From positions 249,707 to 313,706 of the forward strand of contig NZ_KI912155.1 of NCBI RefSeq assembly GCF_000517125.1: 64,000 bases of DNA, read 5' to 3'. A program made the translations under genes and the position numbers. Source of the stretch: Arthrobacter sp. MA-N2 (GTDB taxonomy: Bacteria > Actinomycetota > Actinomycetes > Actinomycetales > Micrococcaceae). The notes beneath the pieces are model-generated. The model worked only from the letters and a program-made list of their open reading frames with translations. It was not told the origin of the DNA and did no database searches. Positions 18,707-28,851 of this stretch are shown piece by piece (the stretch's first letter is position 1; each line of letters starts with the position of its first letter).

Positions 18707-20706
18707 AGTCCCGTTCCCTCCCCGGTCTTGTCGGCGTCGTTCTCCCCCGCCGGCGGCAGTACAGGAGGCAGTACAGGAGGCAACGCCGGAGCGTCCTCCG
18801 GCGTCGGGTCTGCAACGGAACCTTGTTCCGAGGAGGCGTCACCTGCATCCACCACCAGGATCTGCCGTTCCGGGGCGGCGCCTGGCAGGTTGATATCTGC
18901 CGGTTCGAGCTGCAAAGGTGATTTCACGATGGTTCCTCCCTTCTTGAGCGGCAGAGTCAGACGGAAGTTGGAACCGGCCCCCTTGCGGCCCCAAGCCTGC
19001 AGCCAACCGTTGTGGAGCTTGGTGTCCTCCGCGGCGATGGAAAGTCCCAGGCCGCTGCCCCCGGTTGTCCGGGCGCGGGCTGGATCGGCCCGCCAGAAAC
19101 GATCGAAGACCCGCGCGGCTTCCGCTGGACTCATTCCTATGCCGAAGTCACGCACCGAAATGGCCACAGCGTCGTGATTGGCTGCAACGGAGACGTGGAC
19201 GGGCCTCCCCTCGCCGTGTTCGACGGCGTTGAGCAGCAGGTTCCGCAGGATGCGATCGATCCTTCGGGCATCCATTTCCACGATGATGCGCTTATGGCGC
19301 GAGGTAAGGCGCACTTCTGAACCGTAGTCCGCGGCGACCAGTGAGGCACCGTCGATAACGTGGGACACCACTTGGAAAATGTCCGTCGGCTCGGAGTCCA
19401 GAACGGCAGCCCCCGCGTCGAAGCGTGAAATCTCCAGCAGGTCTGAGAGCAAAGACTGGAAACGCTCCACTTGGTTGTAGAGGAGCTCCGCGGAGCGCTT
19501 GTTGATGGGGTCGAAGTCATCCCTGGCATCAAACAACACTTCTGCTGCCATTCGGACGGTCGTCAGCGGAGTCCGCAGCTCGTGCGACACATCGGACACG
19601 AACCGCTGCTGCATCTGGGACAAAGTGGCCAGCTGCGTGATCTGTTCCTGCAAGCTCGCGGCCATATGGTTGAACGATGCGCCCAGCCTGGCCACCTCGT
19701 CTTCGCCCTTGACCACCATTCGTTCCTGCAACTGACCGGCGGCCAGCTTCTCGGAGACGACGGCGGCGTGGCTCACCGGACTCACGACGTTCCTGGTTAC
19801 ATACCAGGCAATCCCGCCGATCATGAGGATGAGTGCGGCGCCGCCTGCCCACAGCACGTTCTGGATTTCGTCCAGCGTCTGTTGGGCGGTATCAAGGTCA
19901 TAGAGGAGATAAAGCTCGTAGACCGTGCCGTTGAACGTGACTTTGTTGCCGACTGCGATGCCGGGGTGGTCCTGGTTGCCGACGGGAAACTCCGTGGAGG
20001 CCCAGTACTGGTCCTTGCCCGATTCCTGGACGGACTTGCGAAGCGCCGGTGGAATGACCCGGACCGTCAATTGATCCGAGGCCCGCGATTCCACCCAGCG
20101 GTTGCGCGGCTTGGTCTGTTCGGGCATGGCCTCGAAGACGTACCGCCGCTGGATAACCGAGCCGTTGCCCTCCACTGCCTTGAGGGTGTCGTAGACCAGG
20201 GTGATGACGCTGGATTGATCGTTGGCCTGTGAACCGTCGAACGTGTCCTGGACTTGCTTGACGTAGTAGCGGCTTTCCGATTCGGCCTGCTTCAGGCGTT
20301 CCTGGAACAGGTTGTTCGCTATTTGGTTTGAGAGGTACGCGCCGACCACCGCAAATGACGCCATCGACAGGACTATCGTCACGGCGACCGTCCTGAATTC
20401 AAGCGAGCGGCGCCATCGCCGCAGCAGGGCCCGCCAGAGATAACGAAGTCCCGGACGAATGTGGCGAAGTCCCGTCAAGACCAGACGTGATACACGCAGT
20501 GCCAAGATCAGGGCGCGCCGCGTCCAAATGCGGGTCCGCTCCAGGATCCACGCAAGGTTCAATGCCCGGGCGTCGGTGTGTTCCGGGACGGTATGTCCTG
20601 AAACGACGGTATGTCCTGAAACAGGATGTTTGACCTTATCCGTCTCAGGGCCAGCGCCGGGCTCGCCGGTGGAAGACTCAGGCGCCTGCTTTGTATCCGA
20701 CACCAC
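18703..20706 (-). CDS. mtrB: Sensor histidine kinase MtrB
   Basis: The 667-residue kinase has a cytoplasmic N-terminus and two membrane segments (about 108-128 and 283-305) flanking an extracellular domain. A HAMP domain follows, then HisKA with the phosphoacceptor in [14 protein letters not shown] (His near 375) and an HATPase domain ([26 protein letters not shown]). MtrAB controls wall metabolism and septation genes. The N-terminus carries a doubled SGHTV segment encoded by an 18-bp tandem repeat, and the C-terminus has a doubled PPVL segment from a 15-bp repeat. The GTG start overlaps mtrA by 29 bases. Confidence 0.97.
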   Translation of the reverse strand: MVSDTKQAPESSTGEPGAGPETDKVKHPVSGHTVVSGHTVPEHTDARALNLAWILERTRIWTRRALILALRVSRLVLTGLRHIRPGLRYLWRALLRRWRRSLEFRTVAVTIVLSMASFAVVGAYLSNQIANNLFQERLKQAESESRYYVKQVQDTFDGSQANDQSSVITLVYDTLKAVEGNGSVIQRRYVFEAMPEQTKPRNRWVESRASDQLTVRVIPPALRKSVQESGKDQYWASTEFPVGNQDHPGIAVGNKVTFNGTVYELYLLYDLDTAQQTLDEIQNVLWAGGAALILMIGGIAWYVTRNVVSPVSHAAVVSEKLAAGQLQERMVVKGEDEVARLGASFNHMAASLQEQITQLATLSQMQQRFVSDVSHELRTPLTTVRMAAEVLFDARDDFDPINKRSAELLYNQVERFQSLLSDLLEISRFDAGAAVLDSEPTDIFQVVSHVIDGASLVAADYGSEVRLTSRHKRIIVEMDARRIDRILRNLLLNAVEHGEGRPVHVSVAANHDAVAISVRDFGIGMSPAEAARVFDRFWRADPARARTTGGSGLGLSIAAEDTKLHNGWLQAWGRKGAGSNFRLTLPLKKGGTIVKSPLQLEPADINLPGAAPERQILVVDAGDASSEQGSVADPTPEDAPALPPVLPPVLPPAGENDADKTGEGTGL
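20590..20625 (+). repeat. 18-bp tandem duplication inside mtrB
   Basis: GGTATGTCCTGAAAC occurs twice, 18 bases apart, encoding a duplicated SGHTV segment in the cytoplasmic N-terminus of MtrB. It keeps the frame. It is probably a recent slippage product. Confidence 0.8.
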
Positions 20707-21352
20707 GAACCGTCAATACAACTTCAGGGGCTTCCGGATCACGTTCGATCTTGGACCGCAGCCGCTGGACATGGACATTGACCAGCCGGGTGTCGGCAGC
20801 GTGGCGGTAGCCCCACACCTGCTCAAGGAGCAGTTCACGGGTGAAGACCTGCCAGGGCTTGCGGGCCAGGGCGACCAAGAGATCGAATTCCAGGGGCGTC
20901 AGCGAAATCCGTTCTCCGCCCCGCGTCACCAAGTGGCCCGCGACGTCGATAGTGACATCGGCAATCCGCAGGGTCTCTGGCGCCTTCTGGTCGCCCGGGC
21001 GCAGCCGGGCCCGCACCCGAGCCACGAGCTCAGCCGGTTTGAAAGGCTTTGGCACGTAATCATCAGCACCGGATTCGAGGCCCCGGACAACATCGGAGGT
21101 ATCCGCTTTGGCGGTAAGCATGACTATGGGAACATCGGACTCCCCACGGATCTGGCGACAAACTTCGATGCCGTCCGAGCCGGGAAGCATCAGGTCAAGC
21201 AGAACCAAGTCAGGCTTCGAGGAACGGAAGACCTCCAGCGCTTGCCCGCCGTCCGCGCAAAAAACCGGGTCGAAGCCGTCGTTCCGCAGCACGATGCCGA
21301 TCATTTCAGCCAGCGCTTCGTCGTCGTCTACCACCAGGATGCGTGCCTTCAT
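20678..21352 (-). CDS. mtrA: Response regulator MtrA
   Basis: At 224 residues this has the standard OmpR/PhoB layout. The receiver domain has an acidic pocket (DDDE near the N-terminus) and phosphoacceptor Asp near residue 53 in LVLLDLMLPGSDG. The C-terminal winged helix ends in [13 protein letters not shown]. MtrA is the essential response regulator for wall and division genes in actinobacteria. It is the first gene of the mtrA-mtrB-lpqB-comF-hpf block and is divergent from the membrane-protein operon at 21530. The 177-base gap between them must hold both promoters. Confidence 0.98.
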   Translation of the reverse strand: MKARILVVDDDEALAEMIGIVLRNDGFDPVFCADGGQALEVFRSSKPDLVLLDLMLPGSDGIEVCRQIRGESDVPIVMLTAKADTSDVVRGLESGADDYVPKPFKPAELVARVRARLRPGDQKAPETLRIADVTIDVAGHLVTRGGERISLTPLEFDLLVALARKPWQVFTRELLLEQVWGYRHAADTRLVNVHVQRLRSKIERDPEAPEVVLTVRGVGYKAGA

Positions 21353-21529
21353 AGTTATATATTCCCTTATCGTCCAGCCTTTGTCCCGTTGAGCCCGATC
21401 ACGGCATGGCGCACTGCAATAGGAAAGCCGCGAGGGCTATGAGGCGCGACGGCGGAACTATAGGCTGGAGCGGACGGTCCCATTCCGGTCCGTGCATTGC
21501 TGCGGGCGCATCGTTTGGGGGAGGAAAAC

Positions 21530-22744
21530 GTGTCACAGCCAGATCCGGGCAGCCGGCCTGAACAGGGACCGGCATCGCCGTGGGGCGCGCAACCACAATG
21601 GGGGCCGCCACAGTATCCGGGACAATCCTGGGGCGTCCCGGTCGATCCGCGCTGGCAGGGCGGCGGTCCGCCGCCCTCTGGCCAAGCTGGCTATGTCGCT
21701 CCCCCAAAACCAGGAATCGTGCCTCTCCGGCCGCTCTTTTTTGGTGAGATCATGGACGGCTCCTTCCAGACCATGCGCCGGAACGCCAAGACCATGTTCG
21801 GATCCGCGCTTGTTGTCCAGGCCATCATCGGAGCTTTGAGCGGAGTGGCCTCGATGGGAATGCTCGGGATGGCCCAGCCTCCCGCAAGGGGTTTCACGAG
21901 CCAAGACGAAGCCATGCGGTTTTTCGGCCCGGTGTTTGGCGCCGTTGTCGCAGTCCTGGGTGTTTCATTGCTGGCCATGGTCCTGAGTTCGATCCTGCAA
22001 GGCGTGATGGCCATCCCTGTCGCGCGGTCGGCATTGAACCGCCCCACGGGCTTCAAGCAAATGTGGTTTTTGGCCCGCTCACGCATCTGGCCCCTCCTGG
22101 GGTTTGCTTTCCTCATGCTTGGCGGATCTTTGCTGTTCTTCGTGGTCCTGACATTATTGGCCGCCCTCATCTTGACTGGCTTGGGACCGCTCGGGCTGCT
22201 TCTGGTTCTCCCCTTGGGACTCGGCGCCGTCGTCGTCTGCGTCTGGGTCTATACCAAGCTCCTTGTGACTCCGGCCGCCATCACCATTGAAGAACTCGGC
22301 GTCTTCGCCGGCCTTCGGCGATCTTGGACCCTCACGGCGAGGAACTGGTGGCGGATCTTCGGCATCACCCTCCTGGTGGGATTCATGGTGGGAGTCATCG
22401 CACAGGTCATCCAGATTCCCCTGACCTTGGCATCCGGCGGGATGACTGCCGTCTTTTCCCCGCATGCGAGCGCCCAACAAGCGGCGACGACAACAACGGT
22501 CCTGCTGGTGGTTTCACTGCTTGTAGGTGCCCTCATAGGTGCGGTCGGCCTCGCTTTTCAAACCTCGGTGGCAGCCCTGATCTACATGGATCTGCGGATG
22601 AGGCGCGACGGACTGGACGTGGAGCTGCTGCGGCTTTTGGAGACCGGGGAAGAGCCCGACGGCGTTCCGGGGCGCCGCAGCGCACGTCAGGCAGACGCCC
22701 GTTTATGGCCGCCCGTGCCCGGTCAGGGTCCCTATACCGGATGA
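21530..22744 (+). CDS. Multi-pass membrane protein, GDPD membrane-domain type
   Basis: The frame is open from 21497 but the GTG at 21530 has GGGGGAGG about 5 bases upstream, giving 404 residues. A proline/glutamine-rich cytoplasmic N-terminus (about 1-65) is followed by at least six hydrophobic segments. These resemble the membrane domain fused to some glycerophosphodiester phosphodiesterases (DUF7544/YciC-like), but no catalytic domain is present. It heads an operon in which every junction up to moxR is an ATGA overlap. The function is unknown. Confidence 0.83.
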   Translation: MSQPDPGSRPEQGPASPWGAQPQWGPPQYPGQSWGVPVDPRWQGGGPPPSGQAGYVAPPKPGIVPLRPLFFGEIMDGSFQTMRRNAKTMFGSALVVQAIIGALSGVASMGMLGMAQPPARGFTSQDEAMRFFGPVFGAVVAVLGVSLLAMVLSSILQGVMAIPVARSALNRPTGFKQMWFLARSRIWPLLGFAFLMLGGSLLFFVVLTLLAALILTGLGPLGLLLVLPLGLGAVVVCVWVYTKLLVTPAAITIEELGVFAGLRRSWTLTARNWWRIFGITLLVGFMVGVIAQVIQIPLTLASGGMTAVFSPHASAQQAATTTTVLLVVSLLVGALIGAVGLAFQTSVAALIYMDLRMRRDGLDVELLRLLETGEEPDGVPGRRSARQADARLWPPVPGQGPYTG

Positions 22745-23427
22745 TCCCCGCACCGACGTTCTTGACCCTTCTTTCCACTGGCGTCGAGCCTCCCGTTGAT
22801 CCGGACCGCGAGGGGGCCCGACGTTGGGCGGTTGAGGAACTCTCCAAGTCGCAGTATGCATCGGCCAAAACCGGTTGGATCGATGGGTTGTGGAACCAGT
22901 TTCTCGAATGGCTCCGCTCCCTGAACGGCGATTTCACCACCGGGTCGAATATAGGCGTGCCGTTAATCGGGGCGTTGGCTGTGGTCCTGATCGTGGGTGC
23001 CGTGATAGTTGTCAGGCCGAGGCTCAACGCCAGGAAGAAAGAGTCTGCGGAGGTTTTCGACGGCGGGGCACCAGTTGATGCCGATGCTTTCCGCCGTCGG
23101 GCAGCTGCCGCGGCAAATCGCGGAGACTGGCACACCGCCGTCGTCGAGCAGTTCCGCGCTTTGGTTCGCGCTGCGGAGGACCGGGCAGTCGTTGATATCC
23201 AGCCTGGCCGGACAGCAGATGAGGCGGCTGAGCAATTGGGGCGCGCCTTCGGGGCTGCCGGTTCCCGGCTTGAGAACGCCGCCAGGCTCTTCGATGGCGT
23301 GAAATACGGCAAGGCAACAGCCACCCCGTCCGATCATGCCGCTGTCCTCGCACTGGACACCGATTTGCTGTCCATGAGGCCTGATTTCGCTGGGCAGCCG
23401 GGCAATGGTTTGGCGGTACCGCGATGA
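22741..23427 (+). CDS. DUF4129-domain membrane protein
   Basis: The start ATG at 22741 overlaps the previous stop as ATGA; the longer open frame from 22324 is out of phase with real genes. The product is 228 residues. It has a short N-terminal region, one membrane segment (about 73-95, IGVPLIGALAVVLIVGAVIVV) and a cytoplasmic DUF4129 domain (about 115-220) with the characteristic AAAAANRGDWHTAVVEQFRALVRA. DUF4129 proteins regularly accompany MoxR/DUF58 operons, but their biochemical role is unknown. Translational coupling on both sides suggests fixed stoichiometry. Confidence 0.9.
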   Translation: MIPAPTFLTLLSTGVEPPVDPDREGARRWAVEELSKSQYASAKTGWIDGLWNQFLEWLRSLNGDFTTGSNIGVPLIGALAVVLIVGAVIVVRPRLNARKKESAEVFDGGAPVDADAFRRRAAAAANRGDWHTAVVEQFRALVRAAEDRAVVDIQPGRTADEAAEQLGRAFGAAGSRLENAARLFDGVKYGKATATPSDHAAVLALDTDLLSMRPDFAGQPGNGLAVPR

Positions 23428-24614
23428 CGCCGGCCCGCGGCACGGCGATGGAGCCCGCTGCAGCAAAAGCACGCAATACAACTGTGCGGGACTGGTCGCG
23501 AAGCCACATGGCCTGGATCATCATCGGAACCATCATCGCGGTGCTCGGCATAGTGACGGTGGCCCAGTCCCCCGCAAACACAGACAAGGCACCCTTGTCC
23601 GCCCGCAATCCGGCCCCGGACGGCGCCATGGCCGCGGCCGAAATTCTCCGGCGACACGGAGTCATGGTCACGGAATCCGATTCTTTCGTGACGACCACCT
23701 CGCTCCTTGCCCGGAAGCCACAGGCGACGGTGCTGCTGTATGACCGCAACGGCTATCTCGACTCCACCCAGTTGCACAAGCTGCTGGATTCGGCAGCCCG
23801 CGTGGTGGTGGTGGCTCCCGGCTTCCAGACGCTGACCGGGCTGGGCGGCCAGATCCGTCATGCCGGAGTTGTTCCCAACGGCACGTCAACGTTGGATGCG
23901 GGATGCGGGCAAGCGGATCCACTCGCCGCGGGGCCGGTCTCCGGCAAGGACGGGTTCCTGTACACGGGAGCCGGTGCTGTTTGCTACCGGCCTGATGGCA
24001 GCGACGGCGGCATGTATGCGACGAGCGTGGACGGCCGGCTGGTGGTTCTCGGCAGCACAGCGCTGCTCAGCAACGATCTCCTGCAACAGGAGGGCAATGC
24101 CGCGTTGACCCTCCGGACCCTTGGTCCAACGGCGGATCTGCTCTGGTACCTCCCCGGCTTGGGAGACGTGCCGCGGAACGACAAACCGGCCACGCTCGAT
24201 GAACTGGCGCCGCCTTGGCTCGGCTTCCTGGGAATGTGGCTGGCGGTGGTCGCAGTGCTCGCCATACTGTGGCGTGGCCGGCGGCTCGGTCCGCTCGTGT
24301 TCGAACCGCTGCCCGTAGTCGTCAAGGCTGCCGAGACGGCCGAAGGCCGCGCCCGCCTGTACCAGGACTCCCGCGCCGTCGGCCGGGCAGCTGACAATCT
24401 GCAGGCCGGTACTTTGACCAGGCTCGCAAGGCACTTCCGGCTCGGCCCCGAGGCCGGCGCGGAGGCCGTCCTGGACGCGGTGGGCCGAAAAGTCAACCGG
24501 CCGGTACCGGAGCTACGGATGCTGTTGCTGGACCACCGGCCCCACACCGAGCCCGAACTGGTCCGGTGGGCACAAAGCATCGAAAAACTCGAGCAGGAGG
24601 CTACAGCCCCATGA
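23424..24614 (+). CDS. DUF4350-domain membrane protein
   Basis: The 396-residue protein overlaps the previous gene by 4 bases. A membrane segment near 32-52 (MAWIIIGTIIAVLGIVTVA) is followed by an extracellular DUF4350 domain (about 60-260). A second membrane segment lies near 268-288 (LGFLGMWLAVVAVLAILW) and a cytoplasmic tail follows. DUF4350 resembles the glutamine-amidotransferase-like fold of GATase-type domains, but no catalytic Cys-His pair is obvious to me. Its place between DUF4129 and MoxR genes is a conserved actinobacterial arrangement. The function is unknown. Confidence 0.9.
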   Translation: MTPARGTAMEPAAAKARNTTVRDWSRSHMAWIIIGTIIAVLGIVTVAQSPANTDKAPLSARNPAPDGAMAAAEILRRHGVMVTESDSFVTTTSLLARKPQATVLLYDRNGYLDSTQLHKLLDSAARVVVVAPGFQTLTGLGGQIRHAGVVPNGTSTLDAGCGQADPLAAGPVSGKDGFLYTGAGAVCYRPDGSDGGMYATSVDGRLVVLGSTALLSNDLLQQEGNAALTLRTLGPTADLLWYLPGLGDVPRNDKPATLDELAPPWLGFLGMWLAVVAVLAILWRGRRLGPLVFEPLPVVVKAAETAEGRARLYQDSRAVGRAADNLQAGTLTRLARHFRLGPEAGAEAVLDAVGRKVNRPVPELRMLLLDHRPHTEPELVRWAQSIEKLEQEATAP

Positions 24615-25678
24615 GTAATCAAGCAATGAGCAACCCGGCAAACAGCTTCACTGACGGCAACTACGGCTACGACGGCCCTCAGGGAGGGGCAGCACCGCAA
24701 GGACCACCGGCCCAAGAAACATCCCGGCCGGATCCTGCCCGCAAAGCCTTGCTGGACGTCCGTCACGAGGTGGGAAAGGCCGTGGTCGGACAGGATGCGA
24801 CGGTGACTGGCATGCTGATCGCGCTGCTCTGCGGGGGCCACGTGCTGCTTGAGGGTGTTCCTGGCGTTGCCAAGACCCTATTGGTGCGTGCCTTGTCCAC
24901 CGCACTGAGCCTGGATACCAAACGCGTCCAGTTCACCCCGGACCTCATGCCGGGTGACGTCACAGGCTCTCTCGTCTACGATTCGCACACCTCGGAATTC
25001 ACCTTCCGCGAAGGGCCGGTCTTCACCAATATCATGTTGGCGGACGAAATCAACCGAACGCCTCCCAAGACCCAGGCCTCCTTGCTGGAGGCCATGGAGG
25101 AGCGCCAGGTCTCCGTGGACGGACTCTCCCGTCCGTTGCCGTCACCGTTCATTGTCGCCGCCACGCAGAACCCGGTGGAATACGAGGGCACCTATCCCCT
25201 GCCCGAGGCCCAATTGGACCGCTTCCTCCTCAAGCTCGCCATGCCGCTTCCCGGCCGTGCCGAAGAAATCGAAGTGATCCGCAGGCATTCGGAAGGCTTC
25301 GATCCGCGGAACCTGCACGCGGCCGGAGTCAGGCCGGTGGCGGGCGCCGCAGAACTCCAAGACGCACGTGACGCCGTCGCCGCTGTGACTGTGGCCCCCG
25401 AGGTCCTCGGCTACATTGTGGACGTCGTCCGCGCCACCCGGGCAGCGCCGTCGTTCCAGTTGGGAGTCTCCCCTCGCGGCGCCACTGCCTTGCTGAATAC
25501 CTCCCGTGCCTGGGCATGGTTATCCGGACGCGACTTCGTCACCCCCGACGACGTCAAGGCCCTGTCCCTGCCATGCTTGCGGCACCGGGTGGGGCTTCGC
25601 CCCGAAGCCCAGATGGACGGCGTCCACGTCGATGATGTCTTGGGCAGCATCCTGGCTTCTGTTCCCGTCCCGCGCTGA
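24611..25678 (+). CDS. MoxR-family AAA+ ATPase
   Basis: The start is the ATG at 24611 overlapping the DUF4350 stop, with AGGAGG upstream; the open frame from 24566 is not needed. The 355-residue protein has a glycine/proline-rich leader, then Walker [11 protein letters not shown] near residue 95 and Walker [16 protein letters not shown] near 150. The sensor 1 region [22 protein letters not shown] lies near 185 and a C-terminal lid domain follows. MoxR ATPases act as chaperones for complexes that often contain vWA-like proteins. The DUF58 protein downstream is the likely partner. Confidence 0.95.
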   Translation: MSNQAMSNPANSFTDGNYGYDGPQGGAAPQGPPAQETSRPDPARKALLDVRHEVGKAVVGQDATVTGMLIALLCGGHVLLEGVPGVAKTLLVRALSTALSLDTKRVQFTPDLMPGDVTGSLVYDSHTSEFTFREGPVFTNIMLADEINRTPPKTQASLLEAMEERQVSVDGLSRPLPSPFIVAATQNPVEYEGTYPLPEAQLDRFLLKLAMPLPGRAEEIEVIRRHSEGFDPRNLHAAGVRPVAGAAELQDARDAVAAVTVAPEVLGYIVDVVRATRAAPSFQLGVSPRGATALLNTSRAWAWLSGRDFVTPDDVKALSLPCLRHRVGLRPEAQMDGVHVDDVLGSILASVPVPR

Positions 25679-25728
25679 TGGTGCCAAGCCTGATGACTGT
25701 CCACCTTATGACTGTCCAGGGGTACTGA

Positions 25729-27021
25729 ATGGCGATTACAGGCCGCTTTGTACTACTGGCGTTCGCCGCTTTGGCGCCCCTGGTGCTGTTCCCGGCCTGG
25801 GGTACGGTCCTGCTCGCGGTGGCCGTGCTCCTGGCCTTGCTGGTGACCGATATCATGTTGGCGGCGTCTCCTGCCAGGGTTGAGCTACAGCGGAAGGGAC
25901 CCGGGAACGTGACCCTCCACTCGGAAACGGAATCCGTCCTGACGCTGGAAAACGGCAACCAACGGACCTTTCGCGGAATGGTGCGTGACGCCTGGCAACC
26001 CTCCGCTGGACCTGTCGCCCCCGTCCAGCGCGTCGAGATCCCGGCTGGGGAGCGCCGGCGCATGACAATTCGGCTAAAGCCCACGCGTCGCGGCGACCTC
26101 GCGGCCCGGCACGTCACGATGCGTTCCTTTGGACCGCTTGGCTTGGCCGCCCGGCAACGTACTGTTCCCCTCCCGGGCCGCATGCGTGTCCTGCCCCCCT
26201 TCCACTCAAAACGGCACCTTCCTTCCAAGCTACGAAAACTGCGGGAGCTCGACGGCAAGGCCGCCGTTCAGATACGGGGTGCGGGCACGGAGTTCGATTC
26301 CCTTCGCGACTACGTCCGGGGCGACGACGTGCGTTCCATCGACTGGCGGGCAACCGCCCGACGCACCGCCGTCGTGGTTCGCACTTGGCGTCCCGAACGG
26401 GACCGCCGTGTCGTGATCATGCTGGATACCTCCCGCACGGCCGCAGCCCGGATCGACGACGAGCCACGTTTGGACACCGGGATGGAAGCGGCTCTTTTGC
26501 TGGCCGTGCTCGCCGAGCGAGGCGGAGACCGGGTGGGCTTCTTCGCCTTCGACCGACGCGTCCGCGGTCGCGTCGATTCAGCGGCCAAAGGCACTCTCCT
26601 CGGCTCCCTGGTCCAAGCCATGGCCCCGCTCGAGGCAGAACTGATCGAGATGGACTGGGCCCAGATCCCCACCCAGGTGCGGGCAATTTCGGCTCACCGT
26701 TCCCTCGTAGTCCTATTAACATCACTTGACGGAGGAGCCCCGGAAGAAGGCCTCATTCCCCTGGTGGCGCAGCTGGTCCGGCAGCATGTGGTGCTTCTTG
26801 GATCGGTGAGGGACCCCTTGCTGGGGCGGATGAAGGAACAACGTACCACTGCGAGCCAGGTCTTTCGTGCCTCGGCCGCAGAACGTGCCTTACTCGACCG
26901 GGAAGCCGTCAGTGCCCAATTGCGCCAGCTTGGTGCGGAGGTGGTCGACGCCGAGCCTCTGGATCTACCGCCGCTCTTGTCGGATGCATACATCCGCCTG
27001 AAGGCTGCGGGCCGCTTGTAG
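25729..27021 (+). CDS. DUF58 domain (vWA-like) membrane protein
   Basis: The 430-residue protein starts with two hydrophobic segments (about 5-45). A beta-rich region follows, then the DUF58 signature LRDYVRGDDVRSIDWRATAR near residue 190. A von Willebrand A-like fold with a metal-site motif (VVIMLDTSRT near 225) completes it. DUF58 proteins are the usual partner of MoxR ATPases. The gene follows moxR by 50 bases. Together with the DUF4129 and DUF4350 proteins it probably forms a membrane complex whose substrate is unknown. Confidence 0.93.
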   Translation: MAITGRFVLLAFAALAPLVLFPAWGTVLLAVAVLLALLVTDIMLAASPARVELQRKGPGNVTLHSETESVLTLENGNQRTFRGMVRDAWQPSAGPVAPVQRVEIPAGERRRMTIRLKPTRRGDLAARHVTMRSFGPLGLAARQRTVPLPGRMRVLPPFHSKRHLPSKLRKLRELDGKAAVQIRGAGTEFDSLRDYVRGDDVRSIDWRATARRTAVVVRTWRPERDRRVVIMLDTSRTAAARIDDEPRLDTGMEAALLLAVLAERGGDRVGFFAFDRRVRGRVDSAAKGTLLGSLVQAMAPLEAELIEMDWAQIPTQVRAISAHRSLVVLLTSLDGGAPEEGLIPLVAQLVRQHVVLLGSVRDPLLGRMKEQRTTASQVFRASAAERALLDREAVSAQLRQLGAEVVDAEPLDLPPLLSDAYIRLKAAGRL

Positions 27022-27073
27022 CCTTGAGGCAGGAATCAATCCCAGTACCCGTTCCCAGAACCGAGGACACTAC

Positions 27074-27805
27074 ATGAGCACACCCATCTACGAGTTGGCG
27101 CTGGGCAGCAAGTTCGGGCGATTGCAGCCTGAACTCCAGGAGTACTTCTCCCTCGCGCCCGGCTCCGGATCATACGGAATTGGCGAGGGCGTGTTCGATG
27201 TGGTCGGTTGCCGACAGAAGTGGCTCCGACCCCTCCTTGCCGCGGTCGCCGGGGAACAGGCTTTCTTCCCGGAATACGGCGAGCGCATCCCGTTCCGAAT
27301 CGAGAACCACGCGCACCTGGACCCGTTCGGGCGGTCCAGCCTCACGGCCCGGCGCGAAATTTTCTTTCCCGGCCGTACCCGGCTGTTCCATGACACTACT
27401 GTGGCCGAAACCGGCGACGACGGCGGCACCCGGCTGGTCGACTACCTCGGCAGGTATCGCCGACTCGCGACGGCACTGGATCTCGATGCCACACCGGAGG
27501 GGCGGCTTCGGGGGGTCTCGAGCGCGTCACGCTTGTTCCTGGGTCCCTTGCGGCTCAGCCTACCGGCGTCCCTCGATGCGAAGGCCTTCGCAGAGCAGTG
27601 GTGGGATCCGCTGGAAGGCAAGCACCGGATCCAAGTGAAGGTGCTCCAGAAACACCTTGGACTGGTGCTCGTTTACGCGGGTTCCTTTGACTACCGTTTG
27701 GCGCCCTCGCTACCCGCCCCGAACGCCGCGGCCGCACCAACCGCCACTGCCGCCGTCGGGCTCCCCCGATACGCCGAACCTGACCGCTGGGAACGGCGGG
27801 TCTAG
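27074..27805 (+). CDS. DUF4166-domain protein
   Basis: The 243-residue protein has no signal peptide and begins with the DUF4166 pattern (IYELALGSKFGRLQPELQEYFSL). The family is often fused to, or next to, saccharopine-dehydrogenase-like enzymes, but here it stands alone. A basic/aromatic central part (GKHRIQVKVLQKHLGLVLVYAG) resembles the lipocalin-like barrel predicted for this family. It lies 52 bases after the DUF58 gene and may be in that operon. It converges on the MetE-like gene 4 bases away, with no hairpin between them. The function is unknown. Confidence 0.82.
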   Translation: MSTPIYELALGSKFGRLQPELQEYFSLAPGSGSYGIGEGVFDVVGCRQKWLRPLLAAVAGEQAFFPEYGERIPFRIENHAHLDPFGRSSLTARREIFFPGRTRLFHDTTVAETGDDGGTRLVDYLGRYRRLATALDLDATPEGRLRGVSSASRLFLGPLRLSLPASLDAKAFAEQWWDPLEGKHRIQVKVLQKHLGLVLVYAGSFDYRLAPSLPAPNAAAAPTATAAVGLPRYAEPDRWERRV

Positions 27806-27809
27806 AAGG

Positions 27810-28847
27810 CTAACCGAGGGCCAGTTGGTTCAACCCGTCGGCAAGCTGGGTCAACCGGCTCAGGATTTCCTGGGCTCCCGACGGCGAATACCCGGCCAAG
27901 CCGCCGGACGGCGTGACCCGGACGGCGCCCAGGCTCGACGCCGGCAAGCCGAGTTGGTGCCAAGGCCGCCAGACGGTGTCCACCACCTCGGCCGTGCGCG
28001 GCAGTGTTGCCCGCGGATCGTCCGTAGGCAACGCGCCTGCCCAGAAGCGCTTGCCCGCCTCCACTGCGGTGGCGATGTGTTCCCATTGGCGTGTAGTTAG
28101 TGCCTTGAGCGGAACGGCGATGCCGTCGGCCCCGGCGGCGAGGATCTGCTGGATCGGTGCTTCGATCTCCGGAACCGCGACCACGGTCTCCACCACTCCG
28201 GCAGCGCGCAACGCGTCGATCACCAGCCGCCATGCGCCTGTGACTTCTTCGCCCGGGATGGACCGTAGGGTGCGGTACCCGCTCGCAGTGGGAATGGTAC
28301 CGGCCAGGACGGAAGCGATGTCCGGTTCGTCGAGTTGGATCACCACCTCGGCGCCCGGCACTGCGGCGCGGATCCTGGCCACGTGCTCGGCGACGCCGGC
28401 GGCCAGGGATTCCGCGATGTCCCGGCGGGCACCGTAGTCAAGCAGGGCGCGCTCGCCATTGTGCAGGTACAGTCCGGCTGCCAGGCTCATGGGGCCGCGC
28501 AGCTGGATCTTCAACGCCTCCGCGGAGGATTCCTCCGAGCCGGCAATGTCGGCCAGGACATTGATGTCCGTGGCAAGAGCGGACTTGGCCCGCCGCAGGT
28601 CCTTCCCGGGTCGGTCAACCAAGCGCCAGCCGTGCGGCTGCACATCGATGGCCATGTCAACAAGCAGCGACGCTGTCCGGCCAAGGGTATCCGAGCCGAT
28701 GCCGCGGTCCGGCAGCTCAGCCAGAAACGGCAAATGCGGGCTGCCCAGCTCGCCACGGATGACCCGTGCAGCCTCGGCGGGATCGGTACCGGGCCACGGA
28801 CCCAATGCCGTGGCGGTGACCTGCTTCTGCACGGTTTCGGCGGGCAT
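27810..28847 (-). CDS. MetE C-terminal-like, cobalamin-independent methionine synthase family protein
   Basis: The 345-residue protein corresponds to the C-terminal barrel of MetE-like enzymes and lacks the N-terminal domain of full MetE. The segments VVIQLDEPDIASVLAGTIP and VRVTPSGGLAGYSPS fit the family's UroD/MetE superfamily barrel. I do not see the complete zinc-ligand set of true MetE, so the activity could be a related methyl transfer. It starts 4 bases after the chorismate mutase stop and is probably cotranscribed with it. Confidence 0.85.
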   Translation of the reverse strand: MPAETVQKQVTATALGPWPGTDPAEAARVIRGELGSPHLPFLAELPDRGIGSDTLGRTASLLVDMAIDVQPHGWRLVDRPGKDLRRAKSALATDINVLADIAGSEESSAEALKIQLRGPMSLAAGLYLHNGERALLDYGARRDIAESLAAGVAEHVARIRAAVPGAEVVIQLDEPDIASVLAGTIPTASGYRTLRSIPGEEVTGAWRLVIDALRAAGVVETVVAVPEIEAPIQQILAAGADGIAVPLKALTTRQWEHIATAVEAGKRFWAGALPTDDPRATLPRTAEVVDTVWRPWHQLGLPASSLGAVRVTPSGGLAGYSPSGAQEILSRLTQLADGLNQLALG

Positions 28848-28851
28848 GTGT

